Assembly (NCBI GenBank): GCA_049699975.1
Contig: JBNAWB010000051.1
Span: 1 to 18,905 of the forward strand
Direction: 5' to 3'
DNA length: 18,905 bases
Source of the DNA: CAZAGD01 sp049699975
GTDB taxonomy: Bacteria; Desulfobacterota; SM23-61
In this document: positions 1-7,951 of the stretch, in pieces
Numbering within the stretch: the stretch's first letter is position 1
Layout of the letters: each line of letters begins with the position of its first letter
Notes under the pieces: model-generated
What the model was told of the DNA's origin: nothing
The model's database searches: none
Seen by the model: only the letters and a program-made list of their open reading frames with translations
Program-made: the position numbers and the translations under genes

Positions 1-54
1 CCCCTCCCGCCTGTCCCCTGCTGGTGAGAAAAATTAAAACTGATCGACGGTCAG
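1..54 (+). repeat. 54-bp conserved upstream element, copy 1 (before liv operon)
   Basis: Read along the plus strand, this stretch matches the reverse complement of 18845-18898 without gaps at 47 of 54 positions. It ends with the operator-like palindrome at 40-54. Each copy lies upstream of an operon and in the same orientation relative to it, so the pair looks like a shared regulatory module rather than the ends of a mobile element. The GC-rich left part (about 1-25) is conserved as well as the operator, so a second binding site or a duplicated upstream region is possible. The window starts at base 1 of the match, so the true left limit is unknown. Confidence 0.75.
40..54 (+). promoter_or_regulatory. 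Operator-like palindrome upstream of liv promoter
   Basis: CTGATCGACGGTCAG is a 15-bp palindrome with one mismatched pair around a central A. It lies 12 bp upstream of the -35 hexamer at 67-72. Related sites occur at the same or nearly the same distance before the promoters at 18804-18832 and 11791-11819. Size and symmetry fit a TetR-family dimer, but no such regulator is encoded in the window. A site centred near -55 from the predicted start would suit activation better than simple occlusion of RNA polymerase. Confidence 0.6.
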
Positions 55-66
55 ACCCCACCCCTC

Positions 67-95
67 TTGACAATAGAGCCATACTTGATTAGGAT
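67..95 (+). promoter_or_regulatory. Sigma-70-type promoter of the liv operon
   Basis: The -35 box TTGACA (67-72) is separated by 17 bp from the -10 box TAGGAT (90-95). This predicts a start near base 102 and a leader of about 85 nucleotides before livK. The leader holds a perfect anti-SD match (AGGAGGTGAT, 121-130) that has no start codon at a usable distance, and a second SD (GGAGG, 176-180) that serves the ATG at 187. Confidence 0.65.
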
Positions 96-186
96 GGTCA
101 TATTTAAAATTCTGCCGCGGAGGAGGTGATTAAAAAGGGAAGTTTGCTTAAATATTTTAAAAAATTTTAAAAAAAGGAGGCCAGTC

Positions 187-1479
187 ATGAAGAAATCAAT
201 TTATTACTCGTTTATTGTAGCTTTAATTGTCGCTTTAAGCTCAACTTTCGCCAATGCCCAAGCTAAGAAGGAAGCCTTCAAATATGAAGATAAAATTGGG
301 GTAGTAAAGATCAAACCTGGCGAACCTATCCATATTGCTTGCTGGATGGTCGTCGCCGGACCCGATGCTTCTTTGGGCACGGACACCAAAAGGGGAGTAG
401 AAATCGCCATTGATGATAAAGGCGGAAAAATTTTAGGCTTTCCCATTAAATTAACTGTGCAAGATACAGGCTGTAATGCGGAGGGCGGGCAAGTGGCGGC
501 TACTAAAATAGCCGCTGATCCTACGGTCGTCGCGGCCATCGGTTCTAACTGTTCAAGCGAAGCCCGACCAGGAGCGCCTATTCTCTGGAAAGCCGGCATT
601 GCCACTGTTTCTCCCTCAAACACGGCCCCTTTCCTTACGGACCCTAAACGCGGGCCTGAGTATGATGGTTATCTGCGTACAGCTCATAACGATAAAGTTC
701 AGGGATCGGTAGCGGCTGAATTTGCTATTAAAAAGCTAAAGGTTAAAAAAGCGGCCACTATCCATGACGGCAGTCCTTATGCGGAACAGCTTCAAGCTGT
801 ATTTGCCGCGACCTTTAAAAAATTAGGAGGAACGATCACTTCCCAAGAAGCAGTGGCGCCCACCGATACTGATATGCGGCCGGTGCTTACTAAAATAGCC
901 ACGGGCAAACCAGAATTTATTTATTATCCCATCTTCATCGCTGCCGGAGGCCACATAACTCGCCAAGTAAAAGAAGTAAAGGGCTTAGAAAAAGTTTATT
1001 TGATGGGAGCTGACGGCATCTTCTCCACTGATTTCTATAAGGCGGCTGGCGAGGCAGCTATTGGTATGTATCATTCCAGCCCTGACTTTTCCGCATTTGG
1101 AGCCGGCTATAAAAGCTTCCTCGAGAAGCATCAGAAAAAATACGGCGAAAAACCAATAGCTCCCTTCCATGCCCATGCTTATGATGCGGCCATGATGGTT
1201 TTTGCCGCTATTGAAAAAGTGGCTAAAAAAGGACCTGATGGCACCTTATACATAGGGCGGAAAAAATTGCGGGACGCCCTTTACGCCACTAAGAATTTTC
1301 CAGGCTTAACCGGAAATTTGACTTGTGACAAATATGGAGATTGTGCTGACCCCCGCATTGCCGTCTATTTAACTACGGAAGAAAATATTAAAAAATTGGC
1401 GATGCCGGATAAGCCCTTCTGGATTCCATCTCCGCCCGAGACAAAACCACCTGCCAAGAAAGCACCGGAAAAAAAATAG
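187..1479 (+). CDS. livK: Liv-type ABC transporter substrate-binding protein
   Basis: Periplasmic binding protein of a branched-chain amino-acid (LIV/HAAT) type ABC importer, which would deliver substrate to the permeases encoded just downstream. The 430-residue product starts with a Sec signal peptide: KK near the start, a hydrophobic core at about 8-20, and cleavage likely after the ANA at 22-24. The rest is a type I periplasmic-binding (Peripla_BP_6) fold, with the typical opening that reaches GPDASLGTDTKRGVEIAID at about 58-76. The SD GGAGG at 176-180 fixes the start. The C-terminus is an unusual Pro/Lys-rich tail after about residue 412. Family members bind Leu/Ile/Val, other amino acids, amides, urea or aromatic acids, and the substrate cannot be read from sequence. 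The gene is first in the operon and is followed by a hairpin that could favour its expression over the membrane subunits. Confidence 0.9.
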   Translation: MKKSIYYSFIVALIVALSSTFANAQAKKEAFKYEDKIGVVKIKPGEPIHIACWMVVAGPDASLGTDTKRGVEIAIDDKGGKILGFPIKLTVQDTGCNAEGGQVAATKIAADPTVVAAIGSNCSSEARPGAPILWKAGIATVSPSNTAPFLTDPKRGPEYDGYLRTAHNDKVQGSVAAEFAIKKLKVKKAATIHDGSPYAEQLQAVFAATFKKLGGTITSQEAVAPTDTDMRPVLTKIATGKPEFIYYPIFIAAGGHITRQVKEVKGLEKVYLMGADGIFSTDFYKAAGEAAIGMYHSSPDFSAFGAGYKSFLEKHQKKYGEKPIAPFHAHAYDAAMMVFAAIEKVAKKGPDGTLYIGRKKLRDALYATKNFPGLTGNLTCDKYGDCADPRIAVYLTTEENIKKLAMPDKPFWIPSPPETKPPAKKAPEKK

Positions 1480-1486
1480 GCTGGCT

Positions 1487-1516
1487 GCTGAGCTGAGCCA
1501 TTCAGCTCAGCTCAGC
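1487..1516 (+). terminator. Intercistronic hairpin between livK and livH
   Basis: The arms GCTGAGCTGAG (1487-1497) and CTCAGCTCAGC (1506-1516) pair perfectly over 11 bp around an 8-base loop. Only a weak T-run (CTTTT at 1520-1525) follows. It may be a leaky terminator or an mRNA-stabilising stem. Binding-protein genes of ABC operons often have such a stem at their 3' end, which yields more binding protein than permease. Confidence 0.6.
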
Positions 1517-1540
1517 CATCCTTTTAACAAGTGAGGAACT

Positions 1541-2602
1541 ATGCCCCAGAAGTTAAGAGAAAGAATTAATTTAATGGACTTTTTGATGTGGTTAATTGGG
1601 GGATTAATCTTAACCATAATCATCTGGGGTTCCATCGCTACCTTAGCCTCTGCCCGCTATACCTCTCATCATTGGTTTGATTTTATTATATTTGGCCTAG
1701 CCCAAGGAAGCATATATGCTCTAATTGCTATGGGCTATACCATGGTCTATGGCATTCTGCGCATGATTAACTTTGCCCATAGCGAAGTGTTCATGAGTGG
1801 CCCTTACACGGCTTATTTTGTGGCCGCTTTTTTTGCCTCTTCAGGCCTCTTAGACCGCTCCCCTATTTTCTGCTTGGTGATTATCTTTCTCGTTTCCATG
1901 GCCATGTCCACTTTAATTGCTGTCCTTTTAGAAAGGATTGCTTACCGACCTTTACGCTCTGCTCCGCGGTTGGTCCCTTTGATTACTGCTATCGGCGCTT
2001 CTTTTTTCCTGCAGTATACTTTTCGAGGTCTCTATGGGTCTGGATTCCAGGCTTACCCGGTGATAAAAATACTGGAAGGACAATGGCTATGGGGAGAATT
2101 CCGGATCTTAAAATTTCAAGCCGTAGTTATCTTTGCTGCGGCCTTACTCATGGCTACTCTTTATTCTTTTGTCCAACGGACAAAAATAGGTAAAGCCATC
2201 CGGGCGGTCTCCGAGGATAAAGAAATGGCTTGGATGGTGGGTATTGATATCGATCGCATGATCGTCCTTACTTTTGTTATCGGAGGCATGGCTGCCGGCG
2301 CCGCTGGGGTTCTTTATGCTATAATGTTTAAGCAGGTTCATTTCTTTATGGGTTTTATCCCGGGCATAAAAGCTTTTACGGCAGCTGTCTTGGGCGGTAT
2401 AGGCAACATTCCTGGAGCAATGTTGGGGGGCATTTTTTTAGGAATTGTGGAATCAGTGGGGCCCACGCTCTTTCTCGATGGTTTGGGAATAGTCGCCCCT
2501 TATCAATTAAAAGACGCCATTGCCTTTATCTTGTTGGTTTTAGTCCTGATCTTTCGCCCCACGGGCATATTGGGTGAACGCTTAGCCGTAAAAAAGGCTT
2601 GA
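1541..2602 (+). CDS. livH: Branched-chain amino-acid ABC transporter permease LivH
   Basis: Inner-membrane permease subunit that pairs with LivM to form the translocation path of the Liv-type importer. It is 353 residues against about 290-310 for usual LivH. The excess is an N-terminal hydrophobic helix (about 13-36) plus a linker before the conserved core. The core begins with the LivH hallmark around residues 52-90 (YALIAMGYTMVYGILRMINF, then AHSE). The cytoplasmic EAA-like loop that contacts the ATPase is at about 218-240 (RAVSEDKEMAWMVGIDIDRM). Repeated glycine-rich helices follow (GGIGNIPGAMLGG). A GTGAGG SD precedes the ATG. The stop codon lies three bases before the likely livM start, so the two are translationally coupled. 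Confidence 0.92.
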   Translation: MPQKLRERINLMDFLMWLIGGLILTIIIWGSIATLASARYTSHHWFDFIIFGLAQGSIYALIAMGYTMVYGILRMINFAHSEVFMSGPYTAYFVAAFFASSGLLDRSPIFCLVIIFLVSMAMSTLIAVLLERIAYRPLRSAPRLVPLITAIGASFFLQYTFRGLYGSGFQAYPVIKILEGQWLWGEFRILKFQAVVIFAAALLMATLYSFVQRTKIGKAIRAVSEDKEMAWMVGIDIDRMIVLTFVIGGMAAGAAGVLYAIMFKQVHFFMGFIPGIKAFTAAVLGGIGNIPGAMLGGIFLGIVESVGPTLFLDGLGIVAPYQLKDAIAFILLVLVLIFRPTGILGERLAVKKA

Positions 2603-2604
2603 AA

Positions 2605-4263
2605 ATGAAACTGCTAAAATTGATATGGCTTTATGGCCTTAAATTAGGCTTCGGCGGAGGAGTGGTGGCTATACTCCTTGCTTTAATTGGTATGGTCGAA
2701 TCATTTCACCAAAGGCACATAATTAGCGAAGTAGCTTCCATGGGCCAAACTTTGTTAGCCTGTACCGCGCTGCTATTTAGTTATTTAGCGGCCAAGAAAA
2801 CTGCGCGGGATCACCTTTTTATAAGCTTGAGCAACGGCATCATCTGTGGTCTTTTATTGGGGATTGCTTTGGCCTTATTAGTAAAAATAAGCACCATTTT
2901 AAATCTCCGCGCGGTTTTTATTAATGCTTCCCCAATGCTCATTAAAATTTTAACTTTTGGCCAAGGACCAGAAAAGGGTATCCCTTATTTGATCCTCTCC
3001 GGCTCTTTCCTTGGCCTTTTAGGCGGGGGCATCTTTCTTGCTCCTCCTTTAGGGCGGAGGGTTTTTTCGGTTTCCTTAGGGAGCGTAATTTTAATAGGCG
3101 TTCTCCAGGACCTGCTGCGACCGACCTTCGCCCTTTGGGGACCATTAGCTATATTGAATGATTGGCTTTTCACGGCTAACGGTCTTACCCGCACCGGTGC
3201 GGCAGCTATTTTCATTTTAGCAGCTTTAATAGCCTATATCTGGGCTAACAAAAAAGGAGCATGGCAAACCACTTATCAAAGCCTTAAACCTGGCCCGAAA
3301 AAGTGCTTGCAAGCTATTTTCCTTCTTCTTTCCTTTTTTATGCTCCTGGCCTTACCCCAAATCTTGGGCCTTTTTTTGAGTGAAGTCCTAACTATAGTTG
3401 GTTTATATGTCCTTTTGGGATTGGGGTTGAATATTGTGGTGGGCTATGCTGGACTTTTGGACTTAGGTTATGTAGCCTTCTTCGCCATCGGCGCTTACAG
3501 CGTGGCCCTTTTGACCTCGCCTGAAATCGGCTTTATGAATTTAACATTTTGGCAAGCCCTGCCTTTGGCTATTGCCTGCGGCGTAATCTCTGGAATTCTC
3601 CTGGGTATTCCCGTATTAAAAATGCGGGGTGATTATTTGGCCATTGCTACTTTAGGTTTCGGAGAAATCATTCGGATTCTTGTTCTCTCCGATTTTTTAC
3701 GCCCCTGGCTGGGTGGAGCCCAAGGAATCGGTAAAATTCCTAAACCATTTGTAGGCAGCATAGAATTATCTTCCCCTCAGGAAATATACTACTTAATCTT
3801 GGGCGGCTGCTTTTTAGTCGGGTTTATTTCTTGGCGTTTAAGGGACTCCCGGTTAGGCCGTGCTTGGATGGCTATTAGAGAGGATGAAGATGTAGCCCAA
3901 GCCTTGGGCATTAACTTGGTAAGTACTAAATTATTGGCTTTTGCCACCGGGGCTGCCTTCTCCGCCCTCAGTGGGGCTATATTTGCCAGTAAATTGGGTT
4001 CAGTCTACCCCCATAGTTTTAATGTTATGATTTCTATAAATATCCTGTGTCTAATAATCGTTGGGGGAATGGGTAGTATTCCAGGAGTTATTGTGGGGGC
4101 CTTTGCTTTAGTGGGTTTACCCGAACTCCTCCGGGAATTCGCTGAGTATCGTCTGCTCGTTTACGGGGCAGCTTTAGTAGCGATGATGCTTTATCGTCCG
4201 GAAGGCCTGTGGCCTGAACCGATTCACCGCCGCGAGTTACACACTTCAAATTCTTCCTCTTGA
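2605..4263 (+). CDS. livM: Branched-chain amino-acid ABC transporter permease LivM with long N-terminal extension
   Basis: Second permease subunit of the importer. The conserved LivM core occupies the C-terminal half, from about residue 265, with GLNIVVGYAGLLDLGYVAF, the MRGDYLAIATLGFGEIIRI segment and an EAA-type loop (AIREDEDVAQALGI). I chose ATG at 2605, which has AAAAAGG 7-8 bases upstream, rather than the in-frame TTG at 2599. That gives 552 residues. Usual LivM has about 300-430, so roughly 200 extra N-terminal residues with some five or six hydrophobic segments precede the core. The extension is in frame with no sign of frameshift, so it is probably genuine. Long LivM forms exist in other bacteria, but I do not know a function for the extra helices. 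Confidence 0.9.
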   Translation: MKLLKLIWLYGLKLGFGGGVVAILLALIGMVESFHQRHIISEVASMGQTLLACTALLFSYLAAKKTARDHLFISLSNGIICGLLLGIALALLVKISTILNLRAVFINASPMLIKILTFGQGPEKGIPYLILSGSFLGLLGGGIFLAPPLGRRVFSVSLGSVILIGVLQDLLRPTFALWGPLAILNDWLFTANGLTRTGAAAIFILAALIAYIWANKKGAWQTTYQSLKPGPKKCLQAIFLLLSFFMLLALPQILGLFLSEVLTIVGLYVLLGLGLNIVVGYAGLLDLGYVAFFAIGAYSVALLTSPEIGFMNLTFWQALPLAIACGVISGILLGIPVLKMRGDYLAIATLGFGEIIRILVLSDFLRPWLGGAQGIGKIPKPFVGSIELSSPQEIYYLILGGCFLVGFISWRLRDSRLGRAWMAIREDEDVAQALGINLVSTKLLAFATGAAFSALSGAIFASKLGSVYPHSFNVMISINILCLIIVGGMGSIPGVIVGAFALVGLPELLREFAEYRLLVYGAALVAMMLYRPEGLWPEPIHRRELHTSNSSS

Positions 4264-4275
4264 GGCTGAAGGCAA

Positions 4276-5049
4276 ATGGCGAAAACTATTCTCTTATCAG
4301 CTAAGAAAGCAACCAAAAAATTCGGGGGGCTGGTGGCTGTCGATCAATTGGATCTGAGTGTTCGCGCGGAAAGCATTCATAGTATAATCGGCCCTAACGG
4401 CGCCGGCAAAACTACTTTTTTTAATTGCGTTACCGGTTTTTATAAGCCAGAAGAAGGAGAAATTAACTTCGCTGGCCATCCGCTCCTGGGTCTTTTGCCG
4501 GACCAGATTGTGCGCTTAGGCATAAGCCGCACTTACCAAAACATCAGGCTATTTCCGAACTTGACGGCCATAGAAAATGTATTAGTAGGGCTGCATACCC
4601 ATTTACGTTCTGGATTTTTAGGGATTATCCTGCAGAATCCTAAAACCAGAGCGGAAGAAAAAGAAGCTAATGAAGAAGCTAAACAGATCCTCCGTTTTGT
4701 AAATTTGACTGGCAAAGGAGACTTTTTAGCCAAAAATCTCCCTTATGGCGATCAGCGCCGTCTGGAAATTGCTCGGGCCTTGGCGGCTAAACCCAAACTA
4801 TTACTCCTTGATGAACCAACCGCCGGCATGAATCCGCGAGAGACGCAGGAGATAATGCAGTTTATCCAAAAACTGCGGGATGATTTAGGTATCACCATTC
4901 TGCTCATCGAGCACCAGATGAAAGTGGTCATGGGCATCTCCGAAGTGGTAACTGTTTTGGATTATGGCCAAAAAATAGCCGAAGGAACGCCAGCGGAAAT
5001 TCAGAATGACCCTAAAGTAATCGAGGCCTATTTAGGAAAGCCTCATTAA
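4276..5049 (+). CDS. livG: Branched-chain amino-acid ABC transporter ATPase LivG
   Basis: Cytoplasmic ATPase that powers the importer as a heterodimer with LivF. The Walker A motif GPNGAGKTT is at 39-47. The signature has the LivG form LPYGDQRR (155-162) instead of LSGGQ, and Walker B LLLLDEP is at 175-181. The switch histidine is in LLIEHQMK, about residues 212-219. The 257-residue length is standard, and the C-terminal IEAYLG is the BCA_ABC_TP tail typical of the family. The start is 12 bases after the livM stop, behind GAAGG, and livF follows after six bases. Confidence 0.95.
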   Translation: MAKTILLSAKKATKKFGGLVAVDQLDLSVRAESIHSIIGPNGAGKTTFFNCVTGFYKPEEGEINFAGHPLLGLLPDQIVRLGISRTYQNIRLFPNLTAIENVLVGLHTHLRSGFLGIILQNPKTRAEEKEANEEAKQILRFVNLTGKGDFLAKNLPYGDQRRLEIARALAAKPKLLLLDEPTAGMNPRETQEIMQFIQKLRDDLGITILLIEHQMKVVMGISEVVTVLDYGQKIAEGTPAEIQNDPKVIEAYLGKPH

Positions 5050-5055
5050 GAGACT

Positions 5056-5763
5056 ATGTTATTTTTAGAAGATATCCATACTTATTATGGCCACATTCAT
5101 GCTTTGCAGGGTGTTTCTCTTTATGTAGGTGAAAAAGAAATTGTTACCCTGATCGGGGCTAATGGCGCGGGCAAGAGTACTACCTTAAAGACGATCAGCG
5201 GCTTATTACGTCCTAAACAAGGGACTATTCGGCTAAGGCATGAAGATCTAACTATTTACCCACCCCACGAAATTGCCGCCCGGGGCGTGGTACAAGTCCC
5301 GGAAGGAAGAAGAATATTCGGCCGTTTAACTGTCTTGGAAAATTTAGAAATGGGGGCTTTCGCTTGCCGAAGTCGGCAAATGCTCAAGGCTAATCTGCAA
5401 AAGGTTTTCCAACTCTTCCCCCGCTTAGAAGAAAGGAATAAACAAATTGCTGGTACCCTGAGCGGTGGTGAACAACAAATGTTAGCTATGGCCCGCGCCC
5501 TGATGGCTAATCCCCAGATCTTATTAATGGACGAGCCCTCTATGGGCTTGGCTCCTGTTTTAGTAAACAGTATTTTTGCTACCATCCAACAGCTTAATGA
5601 GCAAGGAACCACAATTCTTTTAGTCGAACAGAATGCGCGCTTGGCCTTACAAGTGGCTAAGCGGGGGTATGTACTGCAGACCGGAATTGTAGTTTTGCAT
5701 GATACAGCAGAAAATTTACAAAAGAATGAAATGGTGCGCCAAGCTTATTTAGGAGAGATTTAA
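5056..5763 (+). CDS. livF: Branched-chain amino-acid ABC transporter ATPase LivF
   Basis: Second ATPase of the importer, 235 residues, the usual LivF length. Walker A GANGAGKST is at 34-42. The LivF-specific VPEGRRIFGRLTVLENLEMG segment is at 81-100. The signature LSGGEQQ is at 135-141 and Walker B ILLMDEP at 155-161. It completes a full five-gene K-H-M-G-F set, so the transporter should be functional. The histidine kinase gene begins 15 bases after its stop, which suggests that transporter and sensor are co-transcribed. Confidence 0.95.
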   Translation: MLFLEDIHTYYGHIHALQGVSLYVGEKEIVTLIGANGAGKSTTLKTISGLLRPKQGTIRLRHEDLTIYPPHEIAARGVVQVPEGRRIFGRLTVLENLEMGAFACRSRQMLKANLQKVFQLFPRLEERNKQIAGTLSGGEQQMLAMARALMANPQILLMDEPSMGLAPVLVNSIFATIQQLNEQGTTILLVEQNARLALQVAKRGYVLQTGIVVLHDTAENLQKNEMVRQAYLGEI

Positions 5764-5778
5764 GCCTGAGATTGGTCA

Positions 5779-7926
5779 ATGAATATTTACGCCCTACCAG
5801 CAGCATTAGCTTTTGTTATTAACTTAGCTCTTTGCTTAATTGTTTTCTTTGATAATCCCAAAGGAATAGTTAACCGCGTATTTACGCTCTGCATCCTTTC
5901 TTTCGTGGCCTGGAATGCTGGGGAATTGATTATGATCACCAGTGCGCATCAAGAAATGGCGCTCATCGGCGTGAAAATCATCTTCTGCGGCGTTTTCCTC
6001 TTTCCCATTTTCTTTTTGCATTTTTCTTACGTGTTCCCACAAAAATTTACCCGCTTTTTTGATGGCTGGCGCAGTCTTATTCTTTATGCCGGGCCTTTAG
6101 CCATCCTAATACCCTTTATCCTCCTGCTCCAAGTGGATATTGGGCGGGTATTAAAAATAGGATCAATTTTTTATTACGTATTCACTTTCAAAGGCCCTTT
6201 AGAATCCCATGTCTTAGCCCTTATCCTCGCCCTTATTGGCTTAGCTTACTTTGCTTGGGGAGTGGTTAATTTCATCCTTGCTTATCGGCGGACCAAAATT
6301 ACCCACCAAAGGCTGCAAATTTTGTATCTCTTATTGGGTATAAGTTCCATGTTTTTCATTGGCCTTGTTTTGCATGTAGCCAACTACCTCCTGGAATTTG
6401 GTTATTCCTTCTTCTTTGTAGCCAGCCTTTATTCTTTATTGATTAGTTTCTTTTTTGCCTTAGCTATTGTCAAATATCGCCTGGTAGATATTCACTTTAT
6501 CATTCGCGGGGGGATTCTTTATTCTATTCTTTCTGGATTGGTCTTAGTTATCTATGTGCTCATCATAAAAAATGTCTGCGACATTTTGGCCAAAAAATTA
6601 GAAACTACCTCCCTCTTGGTAGAAAGCGTTTCGGTCTTAGTCTTGGTCTTCCTCCTTCGTCCTTTGGAAAGAAAAGTAGAAGAATTCATCGATCGTTTTC
6701 TTTATCGGGATCGTTACCTTTTTCGTTTAAAATTTTTTGAATTTACGCGCACCCTTCTCAACACCCTTGATCTGCGCGCCCTCGCCCAGGCCGCGGTGGA
6801 ATTCATCTCCCAAGCTTTAGTGGTGAATATTATCGGCATGTGGGTTATGGATGAGGAAAAAAATGGCTATCATCTAATCAGTGCCCCAAGGAAATTTGGA
6901 GAAAAGATTTTTCCACCAGACAGCCCCCTGGTGGCCTTTCTCCAAAAAACTAATCGGGTTGTGGAATTGGCTTCTCTCAAAGAATATGCCCATCTGCAAC
7001 CAGAAGCCCAAGAGCTTATAGAAAAAGGCTTCATTATGGCCATTCCTTTCCAATGGGAAGAAGGGCTATTAGGGTTTCTTCTCCTAGGCGAAAAAAGAAA
7101 TGGCAAAAGTTTTCCCATCATGGAAATCGAAGCCTTAGAAGCTTTAGCTCCAGCTACGGCTATGGCCATTTCCCGCGCCCTTCTTTACCAAAATTTAAAG
7201 AAGAAAGACTGGCAAATGATGCAGTCTGAAAAGTTAGCTGCCTTGGGAGAAATGGCTGCTTCCTTTGTCCATGGGATTAGAAATCCTTTAGGCATTATCT
7301 TAGGGGCCGCCGAAACCCTCCAAAAGAACCTTTCCCCGGCTATCCAAAAAGAAATGATCCAATTTATCCGGGAGGAAGGAGAACGGATAAACCAAATGCT
7401 CGCTAATTTTCTGGAGTTTGCCAAACCCAAACCCCCGGCCTTTAAAGAAGCCAATTTGCAGGAAATTTTGCGTAAGACCGTAGAGTTAATCTCGATTCCG
7501 GCTAAGCAAAGAGGAATTAATATTGTCCAAGATTATCCCCCCGAAGATATTTCTCTTTATTTAGATCCGGAGCAAATAAAAGAAGCTTTACTAAATTTGG
7601 AGATAAACGCCTTAGAGGCCATGCCGCAAGGGGGAGTTTTACGCCTGGTTCTGGCCCAAAAAGATGACCAGGAAGTAATTATTCGAGTTAGCGATACCGG
7701 CGAGGGTATTTCTCCCCAGATTAAATCTAAAATCTTCGATCCTTTCTTTACCACCAAAGAACAAGGTACTGGCCTGGGCTTGACTATTGTGCATATGGTA
7801 GTTAAAAATCATGGCGGAACTATTTCCGTGGCCCCCAATAATGGGCAAGGAACTACTTTTACCATCACTCTTCCTCGACTGAAAGGTTTAAAAGGTTGTT
7901 TTGGCCCCCTGGGGCCAATTAAATAA
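5779..7926 (+). CDS. Multi-pass membrane sensor histidine kinase (7TM-like, GAF-like, HisKA, HATPase)
   Basis: Sensor kinase, 715 residues, that should phosphorylate the NtrC-type regulator encoded next. About residues 1-300 hold some eight or nine hydrophobic segments with almost no periplasmic loop, resembling the HisKA_7TM class that senses within the membrane. A GAF-like region spans about 320-470. The H-box is at 488-503 with His498 in VHGIRNPLG, where Gly takes the place of the Glu/Asp that usually follows the His. ATPase motifs are intact: N-box with Asn606 and Asn610, G1 DTGEG from Asp639, FDPFFTTK, and G2 GTGLGL. The layout recalls PrsK, the kinase of PEP-CTERM/exosortase loci, but no PEP-CTERM gene is visible here. 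The signal is unknown. Substrate flux through the adjacent transporter or membrane state are both plausible. Confidence 0.88.
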   Translation: MNIYALPAALAFVINLALCLIVFFDNPKGIVNRVFTLCILSFVAWNAGELIMITSAHQEMALIGVKIIFCGVFLFPIFFLHFSYVFPQKFTRFFDGWRSLILYAGPLAILIPFILLLQVDIGRVLKIGSIFYYVFTFKGPLESHVLALILALIGLAYFAWGVVNFILAYRRTKITHQRLQILYLLLGISSMFFIGLVLHVANYLLEFGYSFFFVASLYSLLISFFFALAIVKYRLVDIHFIIRGGILYSILSGLVLVIYVLIIKNVCDILAKKLETTSLLVESVSVLVLVFLLRPLERKVEEFIDRFLYRDRYLFRLKFFEFTRTLLNTLDLRALAQAAVEFISQALVVNIIGMWVMDEEKNGYHLISAPRKFGEKIFPPDSPLVAFLQKTNRVVELASLKEYAHLQPEAQELIEKGFIMAIPFQWEEGLLGFLLLGEKRNGKSFPIMEIEALEALAPATAMAISRALLYQNLKKKDWQMMQSEKLAALGEMAASFVHGIRNPLGIILGAAETLQKNLSPAIQKEMIQFIREEGERINQMLANFLEFAKPKPPAFKEANLQEILRKTVELISIPAKQRGINIVQDYPPEDISLYLDPEQIKEALLNLEINALEAMPQGGVLRLVLAQKDDQEVIIRVSDTGEGISPQIKSKIFDPFFTTKEQGTGLGLTIVHMVVKNHGGTISVAPNNGQGTTFTITLPRLKGLKGCFGPLGPIK
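7901..7918 (+). other. Inverted repeat at the kinase/regulator junction
   Basis: TTGGCCCC and GGGGCCAA flank a CT dinucleotide at the very end of the kinase gene. As RNA this could fold into a stem of about seven pairs with a four-base loop. It lies 34 bases upstream of the regulator ATG, which has no convincing SD of its own. The stem may influence coupling between the two genes. No T-run follows, so it is unlikely to be a terminator. Confidence 0.4.
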
Positions 7927-7951
7927 TAAAATTAAGCGATGTTCAAAAAAT

